DNA of 64,000 bases from Hymenoscyphus infarciens. Lineage: Eukaryota > Ascomycota > Leotiomycetes > Helotiales > Helotiaceae. Each line of letters begins with the position of its first letter. Position 1 is the first letter of the stretch. The stretch lies in assembly GCA_001414345.1 (NCBI GenBank), contig LLCB01000112.1:62001-126000 (forward strand), given 5' to 3'. The position numbers were made by a program, and so were the translations under genes. The notes beneath the pieces are model-generated. The model did not search any database. It was not told the origin of the DNA and saw only the letters and a program-made list of their open reading frames with translations. Of the stretch, positions 19,628 to 30,223 are shown piece by piece.

Positions 19628-20549
19628 TCGTCAGCAGAATATCAGGCCTTGGTGGTTCCAGACCAACCCAACCGCAAAAATAGAAACTCAGTAAATGAAG
19701 ACACCACCTTCCTCGATACAAGATTATTCAGCTTGATCGAGGGTGCTCAGTGTAAGTGGTGTCTTAACATGTCTTGTGCTTCCTTGGTGCATGTGGTGTC
19801 TCTTATTTTTGTGTTCTTGTGAGGTGTGTCGGGTTGAGCAAGGCAAGCAATGGGCAGTCGTCGGAAACATCTGAGTGAGGGGTTCGCTAAAACGAGCTCC
19901 ACTGTTGTTGTAATTCAGAGCATCTTACTGGCCCGTGGGGTGAAGTAGGTTTAGCACCGACTCTCCGACTCTCCGACTCGACTCATGCGGCTTGGCGTGG
20001 CTTGAACGCTTTAAACATGTGAAGAAGGGCAGCAGATGACCGAAAACACCAACTACCCCAGACTCTGTGATACTTTCGATTTCACTTACAAAACATCAAT
20101 TGTGTTGTATCTTCGTCGTCTTGTCTGTACCTGAATTTTTATTACCCAGTTCCTTTAGCCAGCAAACGATCTCATACAATATTCTGCCGAAGGGTGAATT
20201 AGTAGGTACCATACCTGAATCTGGGGAAAGGTTGAGGACAGGGGTTTTCTCCGGACTCTCACCAAAAAAAGCTGCCGGCCGAAGACAGGAAACAAAACAC
20301 AGCAGAGCGACTTTGGAAAGCAGGAAACACCCCCGCCAACCTCGAGACAATATATATTAGCTGTTTAGGAGGATATACATATCGACATTTGCACATCTCC
20401 CACTGGAAGTTCACGAGTAACCACCTGGAATCCCACCAAATTCCGGTCTCGCCCTGGCTGGGTCTCGATCCAAAAGCCCTCGAATCCTTCCCTAAAAAAC
20501 AAGCACAGCAACAGCAGAATATTCCGAAATACCCTCAACAGTCTCTACA
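19628..20549. other. Intergenic / 5' leader of the INSIG gene
   Basis: No domain-bearing ORF. The region 20389-20549 is CA-rich and contains an ATG-initiated short frame (20389-20697) overlapping the INSIG start in another frame. It could act as an upstream ORF but has no independent support as a protein. Confidence 0.4.
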
Positions 20550-21709
20550 ATGTCCGCAGATGGTCAATCCCCTAAAATATACAGACCGACACCTCGAAGA
20601 CCTTTCGACCACAATGCCGCTCCTCATCAACCACCAAGTCCTCTCCTCACTCCCGCACTTCCCGACGATTCACCTTCTCGCACACATTCAATCATGAACC
20701 TTACCTCTTCAACCTTGATGGGCATATACTCCCCCACAGGTTACGAAACAGACCGGGACAATACAGAACCATCTACGCCATGGGGGACAGAAGCAGAAAC
20801 CCCCTTCAGCAGCATATCTAGTCCTATTCCTCCTCCGCGGGTACGAAGTCTACGAAAGAAGTCAATAAATTCCCAACCGCCTCAATCTACAACATCTATA
20901 GTAGTATCTTTGGCATGGCGGAGTACACTGCTGTTTGTGATGGGTATGGGATATGGAGGGCTGGTACGACATTTACACGACGACAGAAAGCTCGCCCCAT
21001 TTCAGGTTGAGGGAATCATCAAGCCAAGGAACGATTGGACATATCTTGTGCTTTGGGGTGTAGCGGGTGTGGCATTGGGTAGTCTGCTACCATATATTGA
21101 TACTTTATTTTGCACCGAGATTCCAAAGGAGGAGAGCCCCATCGCAAGAGACAGGACTCCAAGCCCCGAGAGAGTGATACAGGAGCAATTGCATTCCAAT
21201 GGATTGGTGGGGACAGACTGGCAGCCAGCAATTAGAAGCGTTGGGGCCTTTATGGGAATTGCTTTGGCAATCGTATGTCTCAACTATCACTTTTTCTCAA
21301 CGAAATCTGCTAACCTACGCAGCGAAAACTCCCCTGGGCATCATCCCTCCAAGCATCCCTCACTCTCTTCCTCGTGAACCCAGTTCTCTGGTATCTCATC
21401 GATCGCTCCAAACCTGGATTCCTCCTCTCCTCTGCGGTTGGAGCTACAGGAACCGCACTATTACTTGCCTCGAATCCAGACATGTTACCCAGTCCAACCA
21501 GTTTCGGCCACGGAACGAACGAGTCCATGCAAAATACGGAGATTTTCGGGGACCTCGACCTCATGGGAATTAGCGAATACGTCAGTAGAGAAAGTCTAGA
21601 AGGCGGGATTTGGATTCTGAGTGTGTTGTTTTGCAGCTGTGTGTGTTTTGGAAACATCGGGAGACGACTTGCGCTTTCTGGATCTGGGCCTGCGAAGATT
21701 CATAGATGA
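20550..21709 (+). CDS. INSIG-domain protein (sterol regulation, ER membrane)
   Basis: Two exons: 20550-21272 and 21323-21709. The 50-nt intron has GTATGT, a GCTAAC branch site and an ACGCAG end, phase 0. The product is about 369 residues. After a Pro/Ser-rich N-terminus (about 110 residues), the membrane part shows the INSIG order: a TM with RSTLLFVMGMGYGGLVRHLHD, then WTYLVLWGVAGVALGSLLPYIDT, a charged loop, WQPAIRSVGAFMGIALAI, then LTLFLVNPVLWYLIDRSKPG with FLLSSAVGATGTA, and a final TM (GGIWILSVLFCSCVCFGNIG). INSIG proteins reside in the ER and bind HMG-CoA reductase or SREBP partners to control sterol synthesis; yeast Nsg1/Nsg2 and fission yeast Ins1 are relatives. The long N-terminal extension and a loop insertion of about 40 residues are typical of fungal forms. 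Confidence is good for the domain and moderate for function. Confidence 0.85.
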
Positions 21710-22698
21710 AAAAGGGTTTGGGTGGGCTGTGTTTACCTCTTGTAGGTGACACGATGCTTGTAAGTCTATGATTGCCTTTTCTCTACACAAATTGTTCTTT
21801 ATTAGTCACGGGTTGGAAAAATTGGGATTGGGGGGTTTACTCTGGCAGGGTTGAGCGTTTCGCATAGGTTTTATTGGACGGGTGGGTGGTTTGGTTGCAT
21901 TATTGGATAGGGTCGTTGGAATGGATACCAAGATTTGGCTTTCCCCCTTTTTTTAATGAGAAAATTAATAGCGAGGTGGGAGGTGTGAAAGCGTCATAAC
22001 TCACTCACAAGAATGAAAGAAGTCTCTCCATACACATACAATAGGAGATAGCGTTGTTTAGTTTGGGTCTTTGACAATATTTCGACGTCGAATGGCGGGT
22101 GCTATTTGCCAGAAAATTAAGAGATCTGGTCGTCGATGTTGTCAGCAGGCCTGGAAGGACTAGACCTGAGTCTCCTTCCGTTTATCGGTCTCACATGTGA
22201 GGTTTGCCTTCAAGTACTAGGGTAAGCTGTTAATTGGTGGGTAAGCTAGTAATTTTTGGGGGCCGAGAAGAGAGTTGCGAGTAAGCTATCAATTGTCGAG
22301 TAAGCTACAGCTTACTCGTGATACTTTTGGCATAAGAGTAAGCCACGAGTAAGCCACCAGTAAACCAAGCATCATTGGGGGCCCAAAACCAGTAAAGAGA
22401 GTTATGAGGTGGAATACGTGAAGGTAAACTCTACATGTCTTAGATATAAGACATGTTCTTGCTAGTCATCTAGGTTGGTACTGGTGAAGCTGGCAGTTAA
22501 TTCGGGAGTTACTGACTGGGAATTGCTACCAAAGACAAGTTGAAAAGAGCTCGGTTATATACTTTAGAAACTATTATATCATTGCCTTGTTGTGTGATGC
22601 CGCGTGCAAGGCGTATCAGGTCTTTTAAATGCGATGAGAGGAAGGAATGGGTTCTAGGAATACCGACTCTCTCTTTTTGACACCCGAATATATTCGTA
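21710..22698. other. Intergenic with second GCTTACTCG minisatellite
   Basis: No supported gene. It holds the degenerate minisatellite at 22215-22400 and a short AT-rich transition into the inverted-repeat element at 22699. Confidence 0.4.
22215..22400 (-). repeat. Degenerate 19-20-bp minisatellite (GCTTACTCG boxes), locus 2
   Basis: Read on the minus strand, units such as AGCTTACTCGACAATTGAT and AGCTTACTCGCAACT repeat here. They share a GGCCCC-adjacent segment with locus 1 at 15640-15862. Plus-strand positions 22297-22318 form a perfect palindrome, CGAGTAAGCT-AC-AGCTTACTCG, where two units meet head to head. Confidence 0.65.
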
Positions 22699-23113
22699 AC
22701 AGTGCGCGCAGGAATTCCGTGCGCACTCTCTAAATTTAGCTCAAAACACCTCAAAAGTCACCCTCTTTACAGCGTTATAACTTAGTAAGTATATAGTATA
22801 ATATATTCTAATAACACTTGTAGACAAAGAGCTTTATAAGAAGAATATATTCCTAACTAATTACTTAATTATAACTCCTAAGCTACGTATATAATTTCTA
22901 TAGCTAATATTTTACTAGGAAAGTCTCTAAGAGAGGATTAGAGTATCTACTTCAAGTTACTCTAGCCTAAGTAAAAACTATAGAGGTTCAAGTATTAGGT
23001 TCTATTACTCCTAATACTTAGTTTTATATAAATCTTACCTAGTAAAGATTTAGTGATTTTGGTGTAGCTTATCTGATTCTGGCCTATGCGCATGGAATTC
23101 CTGTACGCACTGT
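22699..23113. mobile_element. Small inverted-repeat element (MITE-like, 415 bp)
   Basis: The left end ACAGTGCGCGCAGGAATTCC then GTGCGCA is matched by the reverse complement of the right end (ACAGTGCGTACAGGAATTCC then ATGCGCA). This gives about 27 bp of TIR with transitions. The core is AT-rich and stop-rich. Each end is also partly self-palindromic around GGAATTCC. I could not fix a target-site duplication. Confidence 0.6.
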
Positions 23114-23449
23114 TGTTGTTCGGTATCTAAATGGTTGATTTTTTTGTAAGAGTCGTGATACTTTTTTTAAGATTTAATTTGTGTTTTTACGATTTCTTTT
23201 CGGGGGTGGGAAGAGGTGGTGCGGTGCAGTGCGGGGGCTTAAAATGGGACACTTTTTCCGAGTCTAGGCCCGGGGACAGAAAAGAGTAGAAAGGTATCTT
23301 TTATGCGACGTGACGATCGCAAAAAGAACATTATTAAAAACATTGACAGATTTCGAGGAGACTTATTGATTGTTCTTCTAGTTTATAGATGTTTTGATCG
23401 TAACGTGGTTGTAAGGTCCTTATACATTGCGATAATTACAAATATTGTC

Positions 23450-24585
23450 CTAGAGGATTTAGGTTTCCAATTCTCCTAGATCTTCTTGAGCAATATCAAA
23501 GCTTTTCGTAAAATCGAAGTAGGTGTTCGCAGAGTAATGCCCGCGTCTCTTATAATTTGAAGTAAGGTAGGCGCCATAGAACAATGACCGATCGTCTTAC
23601 CAAGTCGACCACGTTCCTTCCATTTGATTCGTATAACACAAAGAACCAGTTTTTGATCATTACAGATAACGTGTTATTATCTGTAATGACACTTGCTCGC
23701 TTCTAGGCAAATGCATGTTACCTTCCATGATTGCTTCTGCTACTTCGCCTCCATCTTCCGGGGGCCCGAGAATCTTGACACAACGGAACCTTACAATTGT
23801 GACTTTTCCCAAAAGCGTATTACTCGGCTTCCAGGCTGAGGAAACAAAAGGATTCTGTACACATGCTGTGGTATGATCATTACCTCCCGGAATGTCTCAT
23901 AGGATTCCAATGGGTCTTTCCAGTTGACTTGAATGAGCTGGAAATAGGTTGGGGCACGAGCAAAAGATGTTACAAGTCTAGCTTCGGTTATGCCATTGAA
24001 GACTGGAAAGAACTCGGTAGCACAGAGTGAAGAGAGGGGAGTGAAATTGAACGACACATCATAAGTATTGGAACCAGAGATGCTTACATTCTAGTCCTCC
24101 GTCATATCTGAGATATTCCCCCTTTTTTCCTGATATCCGAAGGTCAATGTATTTCACGGTATTGGTATACGCATTGAACGCCATCCTAAGTTGAAAATCC
24201 TTCCTGAATAATGTCGCTTGGTTTGACATGCACGTGGCCTAGCCATCACAAATCCGGGGAAACGTCTCTGTTGATTTTCGTCCATCTTTAGAACTGGGAT
24301 TTTTGTCCGGACCAAATCTAGTGGCAGTTCATCGAGAGGAACATACGACACGACGCGGATGAACAGGTTCTCTCTGTGCATGATGCGATGAGCTTCCGCG
24401 TAATGAGAACGAGATGTTCTGAGAATTTGAGGCTTGACAAAAACCCCAGTTCTGGTCCGTCTTCTATAACAGTCTTGTGAGATATCGCTCAAATGGGAGG
24501 TCGAGGAAGCGGAAAGGCTGAAGTCTCGGGGCGGATGACTGAGGATGTCTACAGAGCGCCGAAAGATAAGATGATCGTGTTGCAT
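23450..24585 (-). pseudogene. Broken gene of an unrecognised fungal protein family
   Basis: Minus-strand protein-like segments follow one another in different frames. From the 5' side: 24585-24154 (RTGVFVKPQILRTSRSHYAE, ENLFIRVVSYVPLDELPLDL, KIPVLKMDENQQRRFPGFV), then about 24230-24085 (KDFQLRMAFNAYTNTVKYID), then 24057-23791 (TEFFPVFNGITEARLVTSFA, WKDPLESYETFREVM), then about 23815-23695 (GKVTIVRFRCVKILGPPEDG), then about 23620-23450 (FYGAYLTSNYKRRG, FDFTKSFDIAQEDLGEL). Together they look like one protein in which an ILRTSR...A..I.ENLF motif is followed by a C-terminal helical TPR-like segment, as in many fungal F-box-like or nuclease-like hypotheticals. At least three frame changes and an internal stop are needed, and I see no convincing introns to explain them. 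Function unknown. Confidence 0.5.
23657..23689. repeat. Perfect 13-bp-arm hairpin
   Basis: TCATTACAGATAA (23657-23669) and TTATCTGTAATGA (23677-23689) are exact reverse complements around a 7-nt loop. It lies within the broken minus-strand gene region. Confidence 0.8.
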
Positions 24586-25162
24586 TTCGTTCTCCCTTCT
24601 TCTCTCGTTTCCAAGTTAAAATGTTGTTCTGATGGAAGGGACGAGGTTGTGTTATGTTTCAATTTGTTTCATCCTAGTAGACAGGGGTGCGATAGCTTGC
24701 TAACTACTTTGGGAAATCACGACTCACTTGGATACAGGTATTTTTACAATTACAGTAAGAAGTCCATCAAAAATTGTTATTCTGTTCTTCAGCAGAGCAG
24801 TAGGATCGAACCATCCACCAGAACCAGGATCTTTCCCAGGGCTGTTCCAAATTGAGGTTTTGCACAAGAGGAACCAAACCCCAAGAGAGGGATAGATCCC
24901 AGAAAAATGATGCATCCCCTCAGAAACAAGACAATCACCCTGGAATGTAAGGATCTACCGATCTCCCTCCTTTCTTTAACCGAGGGAGTTTCCTTCGTAA
25001 ACCAGAAAACAGGGCAAACCCCGCGAGACCGATTTGGAATGAATTGTCTCAGAGAAAGTATCTTCAAAAATGGACAACATCTTTCACCGTGGGCTTGTAA
25101 AAACACTCTGATCTCTCAATTTTTGACGCATCCCATTTTATTTCCTTCGGAGCTGTGGAGCA
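24586..25162. other. Intergenic between broken gene and GT32 gene
   Basis: Short ORFs here on both strands lack recognisable content. The interval probably contains the promoter of the downstream glycosyltransferase gene and perhaps the 5' remnant of the broken minus-strand gene. Confidence 0.35.
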
Positions 25163-26251
25163 ATGTCACGATTCCAAAAACTGTTATTGCCCGTTGCACT
25201 CCTTAATTTCTGTCTTTTCCTCTTATATAAACATAAAAATGTTTACGATTTGCCGTTATATCTTTCTTACTGTGGGAATCCCAATCTTTCACCCTCGATG
25301 AACCATTCTTCCTCCCCGCAAAACCAATCTTTATTAGAACCAAACAAGACAATAGTGGAAGAATCGCAACTCCCATTATCCTCACCGGCTCCTTCAATAC
25401 CTACCACCACCACTACACTCCAACAACTTGTATACCCCGCAATCCATCCTCCGATCCCAAGTCACATTCCCAGGAAGTTATGGTACAAAATGGGGCCGAA
25501 AGGAGTCAGTGACGATTCCAGAGAGCAAATCCAAAACTGCCTAAGACGAAACCCAACTTATCGACATGAATTTCTTTCAGACACCACGGCAGAACTTTAC
25601 GTGAGGGAGAATTATGCATACCGACCGGATATCGTCGATACATACGTAGCACTCACGGTGCCGATCTTGAAAGCCGATCTCCTGCGATATTTAATATTAT
25701 ATGCCGAGGGGGGAGTATGGAGCGACCTGGATGTCTCATGCGAAGGAGTTCCTATCAAAAATTTCATCCCAGAAGAATATGCGGATAGAACTGGAATGGT
25801 CGTGGGATTGGAATTTGACGAAGATGCTTCGGAGGAGGGATATATCGGTTCTCAATTCGCGAGCTGGTGGATTATGTCGAGACCTCTTCTTCCACATATG
25901 ATGGTTGTGATTGACGATATAATTGTGAATCTTCAAGAGATAGCGGAAGCCAATGATGTGAATATCAGAGGGATCAAGTGGGGGATGATACAGGAGGTTG
26001 TGCAAGTCACAGGACCCAAGAGATTGACTTGGAGTGTGATTAGGAGTTTGGAGACGACGTTGGGGCAGCCAGTAGATGATAGGAATGTTTCTGGTCTGCA
26101 TGCTCCAAAACTTGTTGGAGATGTTTTGGTGATGCCCGGGGTTGCTTTTGCCGCTTCTCAAAATGATGAACCAGGAGACCAGGGTCCTGCTCTTGTTTCT
26201 CATCATTATGCTGGATCTTGGAAGAACGAGAACGGTGGTGAGATGGCATAG
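25163..26251 (+). CDS. GT32 family glycosyltransferase (OCH1-like), type II membrane
   Basis: Single-exon gene of 362 residues, ATG at 25163. A short N-terminal cytosolic end and one hydrophobic anchor (about residues 6-22, KLLLPVALLNFCLFLLY) are followed by a Ser/Thr/Pro-rich stem (about 40-98), as in Golgi type II enzymes. The catalytic part begins at IPSHIPRKLWYKMGP (98-112), the usual start of OCH1/GT32 proteins. It continues with DTYVALTVPILKADLLRYLI and ILYAEGGVWSDLDVSCEGVP, which contains the DXD metal/sugar-nucleotide motif (Asp188-Leu-Asp190). A C-terminal HHYAGSWKN (His-His-x-x-x-Ser-W) segment also fits. These enzymes usually transfer mannose from GDP-mannose during N-glycan outer-chain or glycolipid synthesis. 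The exact acceptor cannot be read from sequence. It is near the usual family length and looks intact. Confidence 0.85.
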   Translation: MSRFQKLLLPVALLNFCLFLLYKHKNVYDLPLYLSYCGNPNLSPSMNHSSSPQNQSLLEPNKTIVEESQLPLSSPAPSIPTTTTTLQQLVYPAIHPPIPSHIPRKLWYKMGPKGVSDDSREQIQNCLRRNPTYRHEFLSDTTAELYVRENYAYRPDIVDTYVALTVPILKADLLRYLILYAEGGVWSDLDVSCEGVPIKNFIPEEYADRTGMVVGLEFDEDASEEGYIGSQFASWWIMSRPLLPHMMVVIDDIIVNLQEIAEANDVNIRGIKWGMIQEVVQVTGPKRLTWSVIRSLETTLGQPVDDRNVSGLHAPKLVGDVLVMPGVAFAASQNDEPGDQGPALVSHHYAGSWKNENGGEMA

Positions 26252-26500
26252 AACCTTAGTTTGGGAGTGCTCAGACAGTAGCGCTGAAGTGATAAAAGGG
26301 AAATTTTGAAATTCTATTTTTGCGGTGTTTGTACTAGAATATCTGAGAGAACTGGCAACGGGAGTTTCATGGGCACTGGTATTAAATCCAGTGAAATAGA
26401 CGGAAAGATAAACGGAAATCTTTGGTACGGTACAATATGTTTTCCATCTGAATTCTACACACTTTCGACTTTCCACCTTCCTTCTCGGTACCGAAAGAAA

Positions 26501-27238
26501 TCACTGATATCTTTCGTCGATCTCAGTCTCATTGCCATCCAAAGTAGCGTCGTCATCCTCAGTTGGAGTAGCAGATAGCCCCATGAGAATTTTTGAGGCA
26601 GATATCGTTTCCTCATTATCTTTCTCCAAACGCTCCTCTTCTTCCATTGCATTATACAGACGAAGAAGGGATTGTGCACAATCATTCCTATCCTTCTCCT
26701 TCTGCCTGATCTCTCCTCTGACCTCTCTCTTTGCCCTCATGACAAGACTTTCTCCTCCTTCAATCAAACCCTTGTTTCCCCCCTCAAGCATTTCCAATCC
26801 CACATTGTAGATCCGGCGATCAACGAGCGCCAACTTAAGCTCAGTTTCGCGCCATGCCCGCTTTGGATAACGATTTTGACTTTGTGCTGCTACCCCGAAA
26901 ACATTTCCAGCCATTTCAGCATCGTGACTGAATATGAGGCCAAGCACTAAATAGATATATGCTTAATACGTCGTCTGCTCGGGAATAGCAACAGATTACT
27001 TACGTCTATCTTTCAATAACTGCTCGAAAGACTCATCACCTGGTTTTCCGGTAAATGATTCGGGCCCTTGACGACAACATGCACAAACGTCTTTGGGTGT
27101 CGCATTTGGGGCGATGAGTGAACTAGCACCATTATCGGCAGGTGAGTTCTTCATATTTCTCTTCTGACGAGGAGAAATTTCATCGGCCATCGCCTTTTCC
27201 ATCTTCGTTTTCTGTTGAGCAAGATGTACTGTCATCAT
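26501..27238 (-). CDS. Hypothetical two-exon protein with CxCC motif and coiled coil
   Basis: Exon 1 is 27238-27004, a 57-nt intron lies at 27003-26947 (GTAAGT donor, TTTAG acceptor), and exon 2 is 26946-26501. The phase-1 junction gives a continuous frame. A longer start at 27364 is open, but a TATATAAT sequence abuts that ATG, so the MMTVHLAQQ start at 27238 is preferred. The product is about 226 residues: a basic N-terminus, a PKDVCACCRQGPESF motif before the intron, then a helical, charged region (ELKLALVDRRIYNVG, VMRAKREVRGEIRQKEKDRN) likely to form a coiled coil, and an acidic tail. The CxCC motif could bind metal with other partners, but only these cysteines are close together. Family not recognised. 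Confidence 0.6.
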
Positions 27239-27362
27239 CTTTAATTGAAAGGTGAGTGTTGTAAGTTGGCAAAAAGAATAAGTGGCAAAGATGAAATTTT
27301 GTGATGGTGAGGTTGTGAGGATGTAGGGTTGTGGATGAGTTAAAATATGGCAAGTTGTCCCC

Positions 27363-27370
27363 ATTATATA
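27363..27370 (-). promoter_or_regulatory. TATA box for the CxCC coiled-coil gene
   Basis: On the minus strand TATATAAT sits about 125 bp upstream of the preferred ATG (27238) and directly against the alternative ATG at 27364. This argues against the longer start. Confidence 0.4.
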
Positions 27371-28587
27371 GTCAGAATTTGGAAGCTAAGTAGCTATATT
27401 GCGACGGCTCTCTTAACGTGTCTGACGGCGCGGAACTATCTTCCTCAATACAGTACTTCGTCATAAAGAAAGATCATGAAGCTAGTCTCTTTATTTTGAT
27501 TTTTGGTCTAAAAAGATAATTGAACTCAAAATGGGTTGAAAAAGTCTGTATGAAAACGAGCCAGATAGCTGTCGGCCTAACCATATTCATCTTACTCAGA
27601 AGTCTCGTCATTATACAATTTCTCATACGTTTGGTCTACTATACTACAAGTTACAGTATGTGCACTTCAATACTCAACCTATCCTAACCCACTTAACCCA
27701 TGGAAAGATCCTTAGCCGAGAAATAGCCCTCCATTTTCGATTCCCACCCCACGCCTCCGCTGGATATCTATTGAGATGATGAAATCCCAATCTGTGTCTG
27801 TTCTTCCTAACAAGACTACCAAGCGGTTTTCAGAAGTAAGAACTCTCAATTTGGGCCCAGGTTCTGTGGTTGTCTATCCACGATACCAGAACCGTTCTGT
27901 TTTGGTTGAAACAATTTTCGTTTGAGGAATGATGGAGAGAGATGATTTCGCATTTTTTTGCTTCCCATGAGTTCCAATTTTGAAAGTCCACCTTGACGGC
28001 CATTTTCGTGTCCTCGGGGTGAGCAAGACTTGAACTTTGTCGGTTTTTGCCATCGCAAAGGGAGTGAGAAAATGAAGTTATACCTCGTTTTCGAAGTCCG
28101 TAATGGTGAGATAACGTTCTCCAAAAACACGGCTCCTTTGAGCATGCGTCGCAGCAGAGAAGACCAGTATCATTCAAGCCATACTTGAGGATTTCATGGT
28201 CCTCTTTTGACATCATGTGTTCCAACCATTGGGTCTACTAATTTACGGACTGCAGACATTTTGGCCGAAAGAGGTGAGTTGCGAAAAGGTACTGATGAGG
28301 AAGAACCAAATGCTATCCTGGACCTGCTTCCCTACTTGAAGTGGAGAATCTGTGACTTTGCACCATGGGAAGGAAGTTGGAAGTTTGAGGGACGTTCCTT
28401 ACTTTTTGTCCAAATAATAATTGTGTCACAAACTTGGCGTGGGTCATGTTAGAGCTTTTACATAGCTTGTGTTCGTTCAATTCTGGCGGTAAAAGCTAAA
28501 CTCAACTAACACTATTTTTCTCGACGTCTAAATAATTTTTTAGTAGGCCATGGTGCTTTGTTACCCATCGCTGCTCAGTGGCCTATT
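27371..28587. other. Intergenic; weak minus-strand ORF only
   Basis: A 131-residue minus frame at 27830-28225 has a Cys cluster (LLCCDACSKEPCFW) but no homologue I recognise and no clear promoter or splice support. I do not call it a gene. Otherwise I see nothing. Confidence 0.35.
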
Positions 28588-28795
28588 CGGGGACGGAAAG
28601 AAAGTCGGTTTCGTTCCCTCGAAAAATAGGTTTAGAATTAAATAAACTCACAACACAGCAACTAAATAAGATGCAACTTTATTCTGTTATCAATTAGCTA
28701 TTACGGAATTCTCCTAGAGTTTTTTGGTATTTTTCTGAGCTCCTTTGACATACTGCTGCAGTGATAGTGAGGTTCCGACATTTTTGTCGTCCCCG
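28588..28795. mobile_element. Short TIR element (MITE) with CGGGGACG ends
   Basis: The left end CGGGGACGGAAAGAAAGTCGG is matched in reverse at the right (CCGACATTTTTGTCGTCCCCG), giving TIRs of about 21 bp with a few mismatches around a 165-bp AT-rich core. A related end (CCGACGGTTTTCCCGTCCCCGTAGAG split at 60917-60944) suggests a second, incomplete copy. Confidence 0.55.
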
Positions 28796-29020
28796 TAGAG
28801 GAGGCTTTGATGACAACCAGCGCTTTAGCTCATTCTTGTGTGAGAACCAGTCGTTATTCTGTGTGGACCCTCAATACTTGTTGCTCGCGAATAAAATGGT
28901 GGGCTACAACACAATACACTTCTGTTTTCGTTGGTGAGATTGTTCTCTCCTTCCTCGTGAGAGGGGTGCTGTTGCTCACCTCGAGTTGCTGGTCTCTGTA
29001 TATTGGAGGGAAGGAGCGTG

Positions 29021-29942
29021 TAGGTCTGCGCAACGAATAAAGCCCTCGAATATATTCATAATATTCGTCATTTTCCACGAATAAAAGACTCTTCGAATTA
29101 GTCAAGAATAAGGAGAGTTTATAGGGTGAATAGCAGTCAATTATTCATGAATTTTTCGTATTCTCTATTCTTTTAGTATAATTCCCTACTATATCAAAAC
29201 ATATATAAAAATCCCCTGAAATTATCTGCTTTAGTGCTTTCGTTGTCTTAATTAGGTTACGCCGAGGCGTTTTAGGGCTAAAAAAGGGGATAAATTAGTT
29301 GTTGAATAAGGCTATTCCTAAAGTAGTCACTTACTCCGAGCCTTACTCTCCTCCCCCCCCGGAACTAAATATAGAGTACATAGACATTTAGTATAGCATA
29401 GCAGCTGTGCAATTACATTTAGTTTAGAGAGGGGGGGGGGGGGAGAGTACGCTTTTTATCCGCTTAATCGTAGTAACTCTTTAAAAGTCTTAAGCAGTTA
29501 CGTAGTAAGGCTTAAAATGAGAAAGTATATAGAGCAACAACTACTAAGTAGATTTAGATGATTTTAAAGACTTAAAAAGAGATATAATCGAACTTATATA
29601 AATATATCATAGAAAAAGAGGGTCTCACGTAACCCCATTTCCCTGTATATATAGCAGAGTTTTATACAAGGCTTCTAAGAGTGTTTTCAACCTAAAAATA
29701 CGTCACAAAATAATTAAAATTAAAAGAGAAGGTAGTATATACGTATAAGATAGGAGTAAATTTCAACATCTATATACTAAGACTAGAGAGCGGATATTAA
29801 GCCTAATAAATAGAAACTCTTCGTAATATATTCATATAAGACCCTATAGTATGAATAAATGGTTAGAATATTACGTATTTATTTAATAATTATAATGAAT
29901 AATTAATCTTTTATTCTTCTATTCGTTGCGCAGACCTAGTCC
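29021..29942. mobile_element. TIR element of about 0.92 kb with GAGCGTG target duplication
   Basis: TAGGTCTGCGCAACGAATA at the left end (29021-29039) is mirrored by TATTCGTTGCGCAGACCTA (about 29920-29938) at the right. GAGCGTG lies at 29014-29020 and again at 29943-29949, consistent with a 7-8-bp target duplication as made by hAT elements, with 4 extra bases at the right end. The interior is AT-rich, stop-rich and non-coding, with repeated GAATATTCGT-type motifs near the ends. It contains a smaller nested MITE at 29346-29447. Confidence 0.6.
29346..29447. mobile_element. TA-flanked C-run/G-run MITE, copy A (nested)
   Basis: The ends CTCTCCTCCCCCCCC and GGGGGGGGGGGGAGAG are inverted and flanked by TA (29344-29345 and 29448-29449), as for Tc1/mariner-type insertions. 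It is nested within the 0.92-kb element, so it inserted later. Confidence 0.55.
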
Positions 29943-30223
29943 GAGCGTGGGAGAGTACGTACGGAGTAGCCCAGAGATAACACGTCAACAAATACTACAA
30001 AATTCCCTGAAAAATACCTTTGGACCTTTTTTTGTGCAAATATCAAGTAAAATAATGCTCACTTCCTGTCTCCATACAATTTAATTGGCGAGAAAAGAAA
30101 AGGGGAGGATCTCGACACGTGATGATACAACAATCCCTGCAATATTTGTCAAGGTAGAAAAAAGTTCCGAGCATTTTCATCTTCAATTCATCCTCACATC
30201 TCAAGCTCTGCCAAAACACCACA

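Noticed and set aside
24790..24815. GGTTCGATCC on the minus strand, a possible tRNA T-loop
   Set aside because: Flanking bases cannot form the 5-bp T-stem and the other arms are absent.
27830..28225. 131-residue minus-strand frame with a cysteine cluster
   Set aside because: No recognised family, no clear splice or promoter support and a partial overlap with other random frames. It was too weak to list as a gene.
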